Assembly: GCF_041435435.1 (NCBI RefSeq)
Contig: NZ_CP108494.1
Span: 8,404,501 to 8,468,500 of the forward strand
Reading direction: 5' to 3'
DNA length: 64,000 bases
Source: Streptomyces sp. NBC_01241
Lineage (GTDB): Bacteria; Actinomycetota; Actinomycetes; Streptomycetales; Streptomycetaceae
A model generated the notes under the pieces. That model had not been told where the DNA came from and made no database searches. It worked only from the letters and a program-made list of their open reading frames with translations. Shown here piece by piece: positions 9,192 to 18,395 of the stretch. Made by a program: the position numbers and the translations under genes. Position 1 is the stretch's first letter, and each line of letters opens with the position of its first letter.

Positions 9192-9932
9192 TCAGTGCTG
9201 CGCGGGGAAGCCGTCGCGGAAGACGGGGCGCTTCTCTCCGGCCTCGACCGGCAGGTGGAAACGGTTCTGCCGCGGCGGCATCGGACAGTTGTACTGGTCG
9301 GAGAATCCGCAGGGCGGCACGAAGGCGCGGTTGAAGTCGAGGAGGACACGGCCCTCGCCGCTGTGGGTGACGAAGAGGAAGCGCCCGGCACCGTAGGTGA
9401 TGTCGCCGTTGGTGGGGTCACCGAAGACGAGCAGCAGGGTGCCGTCGTCGTCGAAGGCGCTCAGTGTGTAGTCCCGGCCGTCCAGGGTGAGCTCGATGTC
9501 TCCCGGCACGACGAGATCTCGGGTGCCGCCGTTGTCCCGGATGTGCTCGAATCCGACCCGCCTGGCACCTGGCACCGGGGTGTACGAGGCCTCCAGCACC
9601 CAGGCCGGGTCGTACGGGAAGACATCGGTGCGATCGAAGTTCTGGATCGCGGGGGACTGCGCGTCCCAGAAGCGGAGACCGTACTCGGGCCGGCCGCTGA
9701 CGAAGTCGGTGCGCTCGACCGTGGTGACGGTCACGGAATCCGGCTGTCCGGCACGTGCCGCATCGGGGTCGGGGCGCTCACCGGCCGGGGCCCAGTGGGT
9801 CTCGACGAGGGCGAGATTCCCGGTGGCCGAGGTGACGGAGCGCCGCCGCTCGGCGCGCCATGCCTCCCAGTCCTCGGCAGGATCGGTCGGCTGGTCAGGG
9901 ACTGCGGCGGCGTGGGACACGGCATTACTCAT
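9192..9932 (-). CDS. DUF1684 family protein
   Basis: A 246-residue protein. The C-terminal block (FNRAFVPPCGFSDQYNCPMPP, then NRFHLPVEAGEKRP) is the hallmark of DUF1684: two cysteines around an aromatic and proline-rich segment, then the family's NRLPFPI-type turn. The N-terminal WEAWRAERRRSV motif also fits. Biochemical function is unknown. It lies 47 bases upstream of the peptide-binding protein gene in the same direction, so it probably heads the operon and may act on the imported compound. Start ATG at 9930-9932. Confidence 0.8.
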   Translation of the reverse strand: MSNAVSHAAAVPDQPTDPAEDWEAWRAERRRSVTSATGNLALVETHWAPAGERPDPDAARAGQPDSVTVTTVERTDFVSGRPEYGLRFWDAQSPAIQNFDRTDVFPYDPAWVLEASYTPVPGARRVGFEHIRDNGGTRDLVVPGDIELTLDGRDYTLSAFDDDGTLLLVFGDPTNGDITYGAGRFLFVTHSGEGRVLLDFNRAFVPPCGFSDQYNCPMPPRQNRFHLPVEAGEKRPVFRDGFPAQH

Positions 9933-10184
9933 TCACGTAGAGGTTCGTCGGCACTCACGCCACGAATGTCACGCTGCGTGAACTTCAACCCAAAGGATCC
10001 TCTTTATCCTCCATAAGGCGAGCTAATGTCAAATTGGACCGCAGGGTGAGACCGGGACGGAGTCGATCCCGGCGTCGTCGCGAAGGGACCGGGGAGGTCG
10101 GGTTGCCGATTGACTCCCGGTTGGCGCCCAGCTTCTCGGCCGCCCTTGACCGCGAACTGATCGCCAGGCGATCAGCGAGGGCGT
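9933..10184. other. Short intergenic region with imperfect inverted repeat
   Basis: Likely contains the promoter of the DUF1684-peptide importer operon, read leftward. A short imperfect repeat around 9993-10012 (AGGAT...ATCCT) could be an operator or weak hairpin. No gene seen. Confidence 0.3.
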
Positions 10185-10580
10185 TCAGGCGAGGGTCGCG
10201 CGGGACAGCAGCGGGGCGAGTTCGCGGCGTGCCTGTTCTGGGGTGACCACGTCCTTTGGGGACAACTTCTCGTAGCGGTAGCCCGCCGAGTCCACGTAGA
10301 TGCGTTCGCCGATGAGCTGGGCTTCGTCGGTGTGGGCGAACACCGGGAAGATGTTGTAGTTCACCAGGTAGTGCGCGTCGGCGTCGGCGTCGACGCCGTG
10401 ATCGTGCAGGAACTCCCCGGGTACGACGTGTGCCCAGTAGGCCTCGGTGGTCACGCCGGAGTCCTCGACGCACATGTTCATCGTCCGGGCGCCCATCACG
10501 TTGGACCGCGATTCGTAGGTCTCCCGGTAGAAGTCCTCGACGGCGGCCCGACACGGGGGGCAAGGTTCTCGAACAGGGCG
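10185..10580 (-). pseudogene. Conserved hypothetical protein, N-terminally truncated
   Basis: The frame from about 10580 leftward encodes a protein-like stretch (DFYRETYESRS, NMCVEDSGV, EAYWAHVVPGEFLHDHG, YLVNYNIFPVFAHTD, ERIYVDSAGYRYEKL), ending with TGA at 10185. Codon use and composition look genuinely coding. No credible start or N-terminal domain was found: upstream the same frame runs into the tail of a different, membrane-protein relic. I do not recognise the family. It may be the remnant left after a deletion joined two genes. Confidence 0.45.
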
Positions 10581-10589
10581 CTGCTTCAA

Positions 10590-11070
10590 GACGCTGTGCC
10601 CCCGGCTGCGCGGGGAGCGGTGGCGGCGGTAGTAGGAGAGGGTGACGGCGGCGAGTACGGGCCCCACAGGGCCAGCGGTTGGTAGGGGATGCCGACCACG
10701 AGGTCGCCGGTGTCCGTCATGTCATCGTGCGGGTACGTCCGCCACCAGGGAACATTGGCCCACATCGCGGTCGGTGCCACTGCGCCGAGGGCGACTGGGA
10801 CGACGGCGGCCATCGGGCGCACGGCGCGCCCTCGGAGCAGCGGTATCCAGCGCGGCACGACCTCGCCTCAGGGCCGCACCAGACCGATCGTCAGGAAGGC
10901 GAGAAGCTCCCAGACCACGCTCAGCGTCAGCATCCAGACCTTCGCGCCGAGCGTCTCGAAGTCCGCGAAGCTCGCGTCCAGGTAGCCGGCCGGATGCCCG
11001 AGCACCAGGACGATCCGCCACAGCTCGCTCGGCAGTACAACCAATGCGGTCAGTTGAGGTCCCACACGCC
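10590..11070 (-). pseudogene. Integral membrane protein relic with in-frame stop and frameshift
   Basis: Read on the minus strand, LTALVVLPSELWRIVLVLGHPAGY ... LAFLTIGLVRP is interrupted by TGA (10868-10870) and continues in the same frame as GEVVPRWIPLLRGRAVRP. Relatives carry Trp at that spot (RPWGE), so TGG to TGA is the likely change. About 200 bases further on, LALWGP continues in another frame as VLAAVTLSYYRR, consistent with loss of one G in the G-run near 10660-10665. Function unknown. Confidence 0.5.
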
Positions 11071-11317
11071 CTGATTTCCCAGTTGTCGAAGTCAGGCGAC
11101 AGGGCCTCGTGGACCTGCATGGACTGGATTCGATGAGGCGGCTGCCACTCCTGCTCAGACTCCTCCTGGAGTTCGTTGTGGACCTGGTCGTCGAGTCCCT
11201 GATGGATGGCGCGAAGGCCTGCGGCGGCGGGTGCGATGCACCTGCTGCAGGGCGGAGGCACCTGCCAGAGTCTCCCTCCGCAAGGAACCGTAGCGACTGC
11301 GCCTCCCGCCGCAGCAT

Positions 11318-11356
11318 CGCAGGGGGAGGGCCGGACAGTCCGGCCCTCCCCCTGCG
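11318..11356 (-). terminator. Strong hairpin terminator after the M28 aminopeptidase
   Basis: A perfect inverted repeat with 19-base arms (11318-11336 and 11338-11356) around a single central base. It lies directly downstream of the aminopeptidase stop codon (11368). No T-run follows, as is common in Streptomyces hairpin terminators. Confidence 0.75.
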
Positions 11357-11367
11357 TGTACCGGGAG

Positions 11368-12909
11368 TTACTCGGTGACCTCGTGGTCGTGGCCCTCGTG
11401 CAGGCCACCGCCGCTGCCCGCCGAACCCTTGGTGTTCTGCGGCGCCACCGGCTTGCTCAGAAGGCTGGTGTCCCAGGCGTACTGGCCCACCGCGCTGGCG
11501 ATGACGTCGACGTTGACGTCGAACGCCTTCATGTTGATGTTCTTCAGGGTGTCGCAAGCGGCGTGGTAGCAGGCGTCGTACGCGACACCGGCCTTACCGC
11601 CGTACACCTTTGCCTGCTCGGTCGTCTTGACGCCCTCGGCACCGGTGAAGGTGCCGCCCGAGGGGATGCCCACCTCGATGAACGGCCCGTAGTCCGACCG
11701 GCCGGTGAAGTCGGTGCCCTCGTGCGGGATGCCCCGGCTGTCCAGGTAGTCGGTGATCTGCCGCTCCAGCTGCGCCGAGCCCTCCGGGCCGGGGCCGGCA
11801 CCGACCTGGTCGGAGTCGTCGCCGTCGTAGACGAACTGGGCGTAGTTCGGCGAGGCGATCATGTCGAAGTTCAGGTACAGCTTGACCTTCGCAAGGTCCG
11901 CCGCCGAGAGGCTGTTGACGTACGCCTCCGAGCCCAGCAGTCCGAACTCCTCAGCCGACCACCAGGCGAAGCGCACCTTGTTCTTGACGTTCTCGTGGGC
12001 GAGGTTCAGGGCCACGTCGAGGATGCCGGCGGAGCCGGAGCCGTTGTCATTGATGCCCGGGCCGGCCGCCACCGAGTCCAGGTGGGCGCCGAACATCACC
12101 ACGTTGTCGGCGTCGCCGCCCTTGGTCTCGGCGATCACGTTGTAGGTGTGCCGGGTCTCCGCGAAGGTGCGGATCTCCAGGTTGACGGTCACTGCGCCGG
12201 CGGCGGCCTTGGCCGCGAGCGCCTCGCCGTCCGCCTGCGTGACGCCGCCGGCCGGGATCTTGGCGACGGACGGGTCTCCCAGGGTGCCGTTGAGCGCGCC
12301 CTCGGTGTTGTTGTAGATGATCGCGCCGACCGCGCCCGCACCGGCGGCGGTCTCCTGCTTCTGCGCAAAGGCGCAGCCGCCGCGCTTGATCAGCGCGATC
12401 TTTCCGGTGAATGCCCCGGGGGCGTAGTCCTCCGGCTCGCAGCCGGTGGTGGCGTTGACCGGCACCACCGCGACCGGGGCGGTGATGCCGCCGACCGGGC
12501 TGCTGGCGGAGTACGTCATGGCGATCAACGGGACGTCCTGCTGCTGCGGCGACACCACCCGCAGGCTCTCCGCCAGCGTCTGGGTGAACGGGTAGTCGAA
12601 CTCGTTCCGGGTCACCGAGTACCCGGCCTTCCTCAGCAGGCCTTCGACGTACTCGGCCGACTGCCGGTGCCCCTCCGACCCGGCCACCCGGGTGTTCCCG
12701 TTCCTGTCAGCGATCCGCTGGAACTGCTTCAGATGCTCGTAGGCATCCGCGGCGTTGCTTTTCTTGACGAGCTTCTCGGCGAGCTTGGCAGCCTCCTTGG
12801 CAGGGTCGCTGTGGGCGGAGGCGGTGCCCGATCCGATCAGCAGCAGCGGCGCTATGAGCCCTGCGACGGATACGGCGGCTACCGTGGTGCGGCGGTTCCG
12901 AGCGTTCAA
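11368..12909 (-). CDS. Secreted M28 family zinc aminopeptidase with PA domain
   Basis: A 513-residue exported peptidase. A signal peptide with cleavage near TASA (residue 33) is followed by an N-terminal region, a protease-associated insert (about 130-250; GKIALIKRGGCAF) and the M28 catalytic domain. All expected zinc or catalytic residues are visible: His in FGAHLDSV, Asp in INDNGSGSAG, the Glu pair in SAEEFGLLGSE, Asp in NFDMIASPN and His in CYHAACD. It resembles the Streptomyces griseus aminopeptidase, with an extended C-terminus rich in Gly and His. The frame extends far upstream, but TTG 12907-12909 has GGAAGGA 7 bases ahead and begins the signal peptide. Confidence 0.9.
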   Translation of the reverse strand: MNARNRRTTVAAVSVAGLIAPLLLIGSGTASAHSDPAKEAAKLAEKLVKKSNAADAYEHLKQFQRIADRNGNTRVAGSEGHRQSAEYVEGLLRKAGYSVTRNEFDYPFTQTLAESLRVVSPQQQDVPLIAMTYSASSPVGGITAPVAVVPVNATTGCEPEDYAPGAFTGKIALIKRGGCAFAQKQETAAGAGAVGAIIYNNTEGALNGTLGDPSVAKIPAGGVTQADGEALAAKAAAGAVTVNLEIRTFAETRHTYNVIAETKGGDADNVVMFGAHLDSVAAGPGINDNGSGSAGILDVALNLAHENVKNKVRFAWWSAEEFGLLGSEAYVNSLSAADLAKVKLYLNFDMIASPNYAQFVYDGDDSDQVGAGPGPEGSAQLERQITDYLDSRGIPHEGTDFTGRSDYGPFIEVGIPSGGTFTGAEGVKTTEQAKVYGGKAGVAYDACYHAACDTLKNINMKAFDVNVDVIASAVGQYAWDTSLLSKPVAPQNTKGSAGSGGGLHEGHDHEVTE

Positions 12910-13799
12910 AACGCTTCCTTCCGGCGGTCCATGAGAAATAGGCGTAATGGCCGAAAACGGGCTGAACAATGTACGGCGGTACTCCAGGGCAGGCAGGGAC
13001 GACTGGATCGCTCCGCCCCTTGGCACCGGCAAGGAGAAAGGTATCTGCTCAGTAAACGCTTGGTAATGGGTTGACGGGAATCTTCGGCGCCGGCGCCGTC
13101 CGTGCGCGGGACGGAGCACACCGATCGGCCGCTGACCCAACCGAAGTTGGCTGGAAGCCACCGGTGCTGACCAGGCATGGTCGGCGCCTAACAGCCGCGC
13201 GGGCTCGGTGCGCGTCAGCACGAGGTCGACGTCGGCCCCATGCTCGTCGACCTGATACAGGTGCAGTCGTCGCACCGGCGGACCGCGGTGCCTGGCTTCC
13301 CGCATGGGTGATCCGGACATGGACGGACTGCGGGTCACCGCACGTCCGGTGGCGCACGCCTCGCATTCCAGTCGCGGATACCGGATCGAGGCCGGCGGTG
13401 TGGCGGCCGCAGGCGCCGGGGTTCTGAGGGTTCCGGCGTGGGTGGGGGTGTCTGACGCGGACCGGACGTGCGCGGAAACGGCCGGTTGAGAAGGATGTCG
13501 CCGACGTTCAGGGCTCCGCCAATTGTCTGTGGAGACCGCCGGTTGGGCGAACGGAGTCACACCGTCGAGGGCGACGCGGCGACGCGCGTCAGTCTCTTGC
13601 GGCGGCGAGGCCCCGCACATCGCTCGCGGGGTGGGGCCGACGCACCAGCGCGGCCCCCCGCCACGTCAGGGCCAGGTCGGCCGATCAGGTGCCGATACCG
13701 CGATTCTGCGTAGTCCCTTCGAGTAATGCGCTTCCGATAAAGGGCGAAACGTAACAATACGGGGTGGGGGTGGAAGGAAGATCGACGGGAGAGTGGTGC
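12910..13799. other. 890-base region without an intact gene; possible minus-strand coding remnant
   Basis: Between the aminopeptidase and qcrB. A minus-strand stretch around 13190-13390 has protein-like composition (RLHLYQVDEHGADVDLVLTR), but no start, stop context or family could be assigned; it may be a gene relic. The rest should hold the divergent promoters of the peptidase and qcrB. No RNA gene seen. Confidence 0.3.
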
Positions 13800-15584
13800 A
13801 TGCCCCTGCGGAGACGTAAGGCGCGACTGAAGGCCCGGGCCGGGAAGACGGCGTTCAGTGGTTACGGCGCGGTGGATGGGCGCCTGCCCGCCAGCGAGCT
13901 GGCCAGGCAGTTGCTGCGCAAGGCCTTTCCCGACCACTGGTCCTTTCTCCTTGGTGAGATCGCTCTCTACACTTTCGTGGTCCTGCTCCTCACCGGCGTG
14001 TACCTCACCCTGTTCTTCGACCCGAGCATGATGGAGAGCGTCTACACCGGTTCCTATGTGCCCCTTCAGGGGGTGAGGATGACGCGGGCCTACACCACCA
14101 CCCTCGACATCAGCTTCGTCGTGCGCGGAGGCCTGCTGATCCGTCAGATCCACCACTGGGCGGCACTCGTGTTCGTCGCCGCGATCGCCGTCCATTTACT
14201 GCGTATCTTCTTCACCGGCGCCTTCCGTAAACCGCGGGAGGCCAACTGGGTCGTGGGCGTGACGCTGTTCGTACTCGCGCTTCTCGAAGGATTCGCGGGC
14301 TACTCGCTGCCCGACGACCTGCTGTCCGGTACGGGCCTGAGGACGGCGGCCACCATCGTGGGGTCGATCCCTGTCGTCGGAACCTACTTGGAGCTGTTCG
14401 TCTTCGGCGGACAGTTCCCGGGCCATGCCGTGATTCCCCGTTTGTACCCCGTGCATATCCTGCTCGTGCCCGGCCTGATCGTGGCGCTGATCACCGCTCA
14501 TCTCATCCTGGTTGTCTATCTCAAACACACCCACTGGGCGGGTCAGGGGAAGACCAACCAAAACGCTGTCGGCTCACCGGCGTTTCCTCACTTCACCGCG
14601 AAGACCACAGGTTTTTTCCTCATGGTGTTCGGCGTACTGACCTTGCTGGGCGCGCTCGCTCAGATCAACCCCGTATGGAACTACGGCCCCTACCGCGCCA
14701 ACCAGGTCTCCGGTAACGCACAGCCGGACTGGTATGTCGGGTTCCTGGAGGGCGCGCTCCGGCTGATGCCACCATGGGAGACCGACTTTGCGGGCCACAC
14801 CATCATGTGGAATGTGTTCATTCCGGCGATCGCCCTGCCAGGCGTGGTCTTTACAGTGCTGTTCCTCTATCCCTTTTTCGAGAAATGGGTGACGAGCGAC
14901 CGCGGGGAACACCATCTGTGCGACCGGCCGCGCAACCGGCCGACCCGTACGGGGCTCGGAGTGGCGGCCATCGTGTTCTACGCCGTTCTCCTGGTCGCCG
15001 GCGGCAATGACGTCGTCGCCTTCTCGTTCAGGGTTTCGGTCGAGGCCATGATCTGGATCCTCAGAACAGCGCTGATCGCCGCCCCACTCCTGGCCTTCGC
15101 GCTGACCAAACGCCTCTGCCTCGCCCTTCAGATGCGGGACCGCCGCCGACTGACCGAAGGAGAGGAGACCGGCCAGGTGACACAGTCGGTGAACGGCGAT
15201 CTCTCGGAGAGCCGCCGTAGCCTGAGCCCGACAGCCCGCTACCGCATCCTGATGCGTGATGTCCCGACGCCCCTGGACCTCCCTGCGGAGGGCTCGATCT
15301 CGAGTCGGCGACGGCTTCGGACCGTACTGAGCGGCTGGTACTACGGGGACCTCGTGGAACTGCCCGTCACGGAGGAGCAACGGTCCCGGATCGCGGAGCG
15401 GACGACACCACCGGAGCCGGTCCGCGAACGCGAGGAACGAGAACCGCCCTCAGCCCTGGACACGCACGTACTGGAAGACCATTCCCAACACCCCCGCCAG
15501 GACCAAGCCCAGCCCGATCAGGAACAGCCACAGACCGAACACCACACCGAGGACGAGCAGGGCCATCCCCGCAGCTGTCAGTGA
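13800..15584 (+). CDS. qcrB: Cytochrome bc1 complex cytochrome b subunit (QcrB-like), orphan copy
   Basis: A polytopic b-haem protein that oxidises menaquinol in the respiratory bc complex. Haem ligands: His in IRQIHHWAA with IAVHLLRIF, and YPVHILLVPG with TAHLILVV. The quinol-site motif appears as PDWY (QPDWYVGFLEGALRLMP), the actinobacterial form. ATG 13800 is preferred (GGGAG upstream) over GTG 13764. At about 594 residues it is longer than usual QcrB. The last 45 codons lie antisense to ctaF and are very polar (EEREPPSALDTHVLEDHSQ...), probably a read-through tail. No qcrA or qcrC gene is adjacent. Confidence 0.87.
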   Translation: MPLRRRKARLKARAGKTAFSGYGAVDGRLPASELARQLLRKAFPDHWSFLLGEIALYTFVVLLLTGVYLTLFFDPSMMESVYTGSYVPLQGVRMTRAYTTTLDISFVVRGGLLIRQIHHWAALVFVAAIAVHLLRIFFTGAFRKPREANWVVGVTLFVLALLEGFAGYSLPDDLLSGTGLRTAATIVGSIPVVGTYLELFVFGGQFPGHAVIPRLYPVHILLVPGLIVALITAHLILVVYLKHTHWAGQGKTNQNAVGSPAFPHFTAKTTGFFLMVFGVLTLLGALAQINPVWNYGPYRANQVSGNAQPDWYVGFLEGALRLMPPWETDFAGHTIMWNVFIPAIALPGVVFTVLFLYPFFEKWVTSDRGEHHLCDRPRNRPTRTGLGVAAIVFYAVLLVAGGNDVVAFSFRVSVEAMIWILRTALIAAPLLAFALTKRLCLALQMRDRRRLTEGEETGQVTQSVNGDLSESRRSLSPTARYRILMRDVPTPLDLPAEGSISSRRRLRTVLSGWYYGDLVELPVTEEQRSRIAERTTPPEPVREREEREPPSALDTHVLEDHSQHPRQDQAQPDQEQPQTEHHTEDEQGHPRSCQ

Positions 15585-15839
15585 CGGCCAGATGCTGTGC
15601 GGAGGAAAGAAGTCCACCGGACCGGACCGCTCATGGATGTGCCCGTCCCCGCGGTCTTCGGGGCGCAGGCCCTTCCTCCGGTAGTTGGTGGCGAAGAAGA
15701 ACGTGACCAGCAACGCCATGAGGAACGAGACGGTGAGAGCCGCCGTGCCTGTCGGATCATGGGACCACACAGCGTAGAGAACATCGGTCACGAGGAAGAA
15801 CCCCGCGACTCCAGCGAAGAGAATAGCCTCGGTCCTCAT
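15450..15839 (-). CDS. ctaF: Cytochrome c oxidase subunit IV (CtaF, actinobacterial type)
   Basis: A 129-residue membrane protein: two N-terminal helices (MRTEAILFAGVAGFFLVTD), a polar loop DRGDGHIHERSGPVDFFPPHSIWP and two C-terminal helices. The loop with FxPxSxWP is typical of the actinobacterial aa3 oxidase subunit IV. It overlaps the end of ctaD by 4 bases (ATGA), so the two are coupled. Its 3' end overlaps the convergent qcrB frame by 135 bases. CtaF is an accessory subunit of the aa3 oxidase in the cytoplasmic membrane. Confidence 0.86.
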   Translation of the reverse strand: MRTEAILFAGVAGFFLVTDVLYAVWSHDPTGTAALTVSFLMALLVTFFFATNYRRKGLRPEDRGDGHIHERSGPVDFFPPHSIWPSLTAAGMALLVLGVVFGLWLFLIGLGLVLAGVLGMVFQYVRVQG

Positions 15840-17554
15840 TCGCCCGACTCCTCTTCAGCGCCCGATGCGGGGCGGGACCCGCCTCGGCCGAGGCCCGGCT
15901 TCTGCTTCTCCGGCGTGAGGGGGTGGTGCAGGTCGAAGGCCGGCGAGTCGGAACGTACGCGGGGCAAAGCCCGGAAATTGTGCCTCGGGGGCGGACAGGA
16001 GGTCGCCCACTCCAGGGAACGGCCGAACCCCCACGGGTCGTCCACATCGACCTTGGGAGCGTAACGGCTGGTGCGCCACACGTTGTACAGGAACGGCAGT
16101 GTCGACAGGCCCAGAAGAAAGGAGCCGACGGACGAGATCGTATTGAGCAGGGTGAAGCCGTCCGCCGCGAGATAGTCGGCGTAACGCCGGGGCATTCCGG
16201 CCTCTCCCAGCCAGTGCTGGACCAGGAAGGTCAGCTGAAAGCCGATGAACAAGGTCCAGAAATGTATACGTCCGATGCGTTCATCCAGCATGCGTCCCGT
16301 CAACTTGGGCCACCAGAAGTAGAAGCCGCCGAACATCGCGAAGACCACTGTTCCGAAGAGCACGTAATGGAGGTGGGCGACGATGAAGTACGAATCGGTG
16401 AGATGGAAGTCCAACGGGGGTGAGGCGATCAGCACTCCACTGAGGCCGCCGAGGAGAAAAGTCACGAGGAAGCCGATCGCCCAGAGCATGGGTGTCTCGA
16501 ACGAGATACTGCCGTGCCACATGGTGCCGATCCAGTTGAAGAACTTGACGCCGGTGGGCACGGCGATGATGAACGACATGGCAGAGAAGAAGGGCAGGAG
16601 AACGGCTCCTGTCGCGAACATGTGATGGGCCCAGACAACCGCCGAGAGCATGGTGATGCTGATCGTGGCCATCACCATTCCGAAATACCCGAACATCGGC
16701 TTCCGGCTGAACGCGGGAATGATCTCGCTCACCACTCCGAAGAAGGGCAGCGCGACAATGTAGACCTCGGGATGGCCGAAGAACCAGAACAGGTGCTGCC
16801 ACAGCAGCGCCCCGCCGTTCGCGGCGTCGTAAACATGGGCCCCGAACTTCCGGTCGGCTTCGAGGGCGAGCAGGGCGGCGGCGAGCACCGGAAACGAGAG
16901 CAGTGCGAGGATCGAGGTGAACAGTACGTTCCAGGTGAAGATCGGCATCCGGAACATGGTCATACCCGGCGCCCGCAGACAGACGATCGTAGTGATGAAA
17001 TTGACCGATGCCAGGGTCGTACTGATCCCCGACAGCACGAGCCCCATGGTCCAGAGGTCTCCGCCGGCGCCGGGTGAGAAGACGGCACTGTTCAGTGGTG
17101 CGTAGGCGAACCAGCCGAAGTGCGCCGCGCCGCCGGGCACCACGAATCCGGACACCACGATGATTCCGCCGAAGAGGAAGAGCCAGTAGGTGAGCGCGTT
17201 GAGGCGGGGGAAGGCGACGTCGGGCGCGCCGATCTGAAGCGGCATGATGGCGTTCGCGAAGCCGCCGAACATCGGCGTGGCGAACAGCAGCATCATGACG
17301 GTGCCGTGGATGGTGAACAGCTGGTTGTACTGTTCCACGCTGACGATCTGCAGTCCTGGCCGGGCCAGCTCCGCTCGCATGAGCATGGCCAACACTCCGG
17401 CCAACAGGAAGAACCCGAACGCGGTGACCATGTAGAGATTGCCGATGACCTTGTGGTCGGTGGTCGTCAGCCAGCCCATGAGTCTCACACCGGCATTGAT
17501 GCGCTTGTTGGCCACCGGCTCAGCCGGCGCGGCTTCCTGCAGGTCCTGCGCCAT
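15836..17554 (-). CDS. ctaD: Cytochrome c oxidase subunit I (CtaD), second copy
   Basis: A 572-residue haem-copper oxidase subunit I with about 12 helices. Haem and copper ligands are visible: FTIHGTVMMLLFATP (low-spin haem His), GHPEVYIVALP (CuB His and cross-linked Tyr), WAHHMFATG (two CuB His) and VAHLHYVLFGT (haem ligands). ATG 17552-17554 has GGGAGGGACGGAG upstream and the usual N-terminus before TTTDHKVIGNLY. Subunits II and III (ctaC, ctaE) are absent, so this is an additional ctaD-ctaF pair relying on subunits encoded elsewhere. Confidence 0.93.
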   Translation of the reverse strand: MAQDLQEAAPAEPVANKRINAGVRLMGWLTTTDHKVIGNLYMVTAFGFFLLAGVLAMLMRAELARPGLQIVSVEQYNQLFTIHGTVMMLLFATPMFGGFANAIMPLQIGAPDVAFPRLNALTYWLFLFGGIIVVSGFVVPGGAAHFGWFAYAPLNSAVFSPGAGGDLWTMGLVLSGISTTLASVNFITTIVCLRAPGMTMFRMPIFTWNVLFTSILALLSFPVLAAALLALEADRKFGAHVYDAANGGALLWQHLFWFFGHPEVYIVALPFFGVVSEIIPAFSRKPMFGYFGMVMATISITMLSAVVWAHHMFATGAVLLPFFSAMSFIIAVPTGVKFFNWIGTMWHGSISFETPMLWAIGFLVTFLLGGLSGVLIASPPLDFHLTDSYFIVAHLHYVLFGTVVFAMFGGFYFWWPKLTGRMLDERIGRIHFWTLFIGFQLTFLVQHWLGEAGMPRRYADYLAADGFTLLNTISSVGSFLLGLSTLPFLYNVWRTSRYAPKVDVDDPWGFGRSLEWATSCPPPRHNFRALPRVRSDSPAFDLHHPLTPEKQKPGLGRGGSRPASGAEEESGE

Positions 17555-18395
17555 CGGTTCTCCGTCCCTCCCGGTTGACTCGATGGTGGAGCCTGCCACC
17601 GTGCACGGCCCGTACGACTGGCGGTGACACCTCGAATTTCACCAGTTCACCGGTGCTCCGATCGGGTGTCCCAGGGGCCCGCCGCGTCCAGGATGCCCGG
17701 CGGTCATGAGCCGGACCGTCGTCACGTCCGGTGCGAGCGCCGGGTGGGCGACCGGTTGACGGCGCGTCTGTTCGGGCGGGCACCAGCATGCGAGGGCACG
17801 GCCGCCGGACACGGCTCGGCCGAAGACCTCTTCCCCGGGACCGCAGTGGCGCGCCGTCCTGGCATCCGCTCTGGAAGCGTTCCGGGCCGACCCGCCGCAG
17901 GAGCGTCCCTGGGCTGCGATCCTCGTGCCGAAAGCCGCGCAGTACGGCCGCCTCCGGGCTTGGCCGGACCGGCTTGCCGCACCTGTGCGGATCGGCCCGA
18001 TGTCCCTCACTTCAGTGCCGACTTGGGTCAGCCAGCCTCACCCTCACCCCGACGACATGTCGGTCGCTCTCGGGATGGGTTACTGGCCGCTCCTCGTCAC
18101 GGGCATGGCTCCCGGCTACCACCGTGCCGGTGCGGTGCAGGCTGCGGCTCGGGACCTCCTTCGTTTGCAACGGCTCCTGACCCTCGTCCTGATGAGTCGT
18201 CAGGATCTTTGGATCGCGAGTCAGATGGTTTGCCGTCCCCGCGGCAATGGGCGGTACGGCCTGAGCCGGGTCACTGCACTAGGCACTGTTCATCGCCCCA
18301 CCCCAATCGAGCACATCGATATTGGCCGACCGGACAGATCCCACCGCGGCGCAGCTCACGATGCTGGGCAGATGCGTCGACTGGAGGTGCCCGCC
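17555..18395. other. 840-base intergenic region, no gene recognised
   Basis: Lies between the divergent ctaD and M20 amidohydrolase genes. Open frames on both strands show no family motifs and look like GC-driven shadows. It should carry two divergent promoters; no convincing operator could be picked out by eye. Confidence 0.35.

Noticed and set aside
11206..13074. 622-codon plus-strand open frame
   Set aside because: Antisense to the M28 aminopeptidase, whose catalytic motifs and signal peptide are clear on the minus strand.
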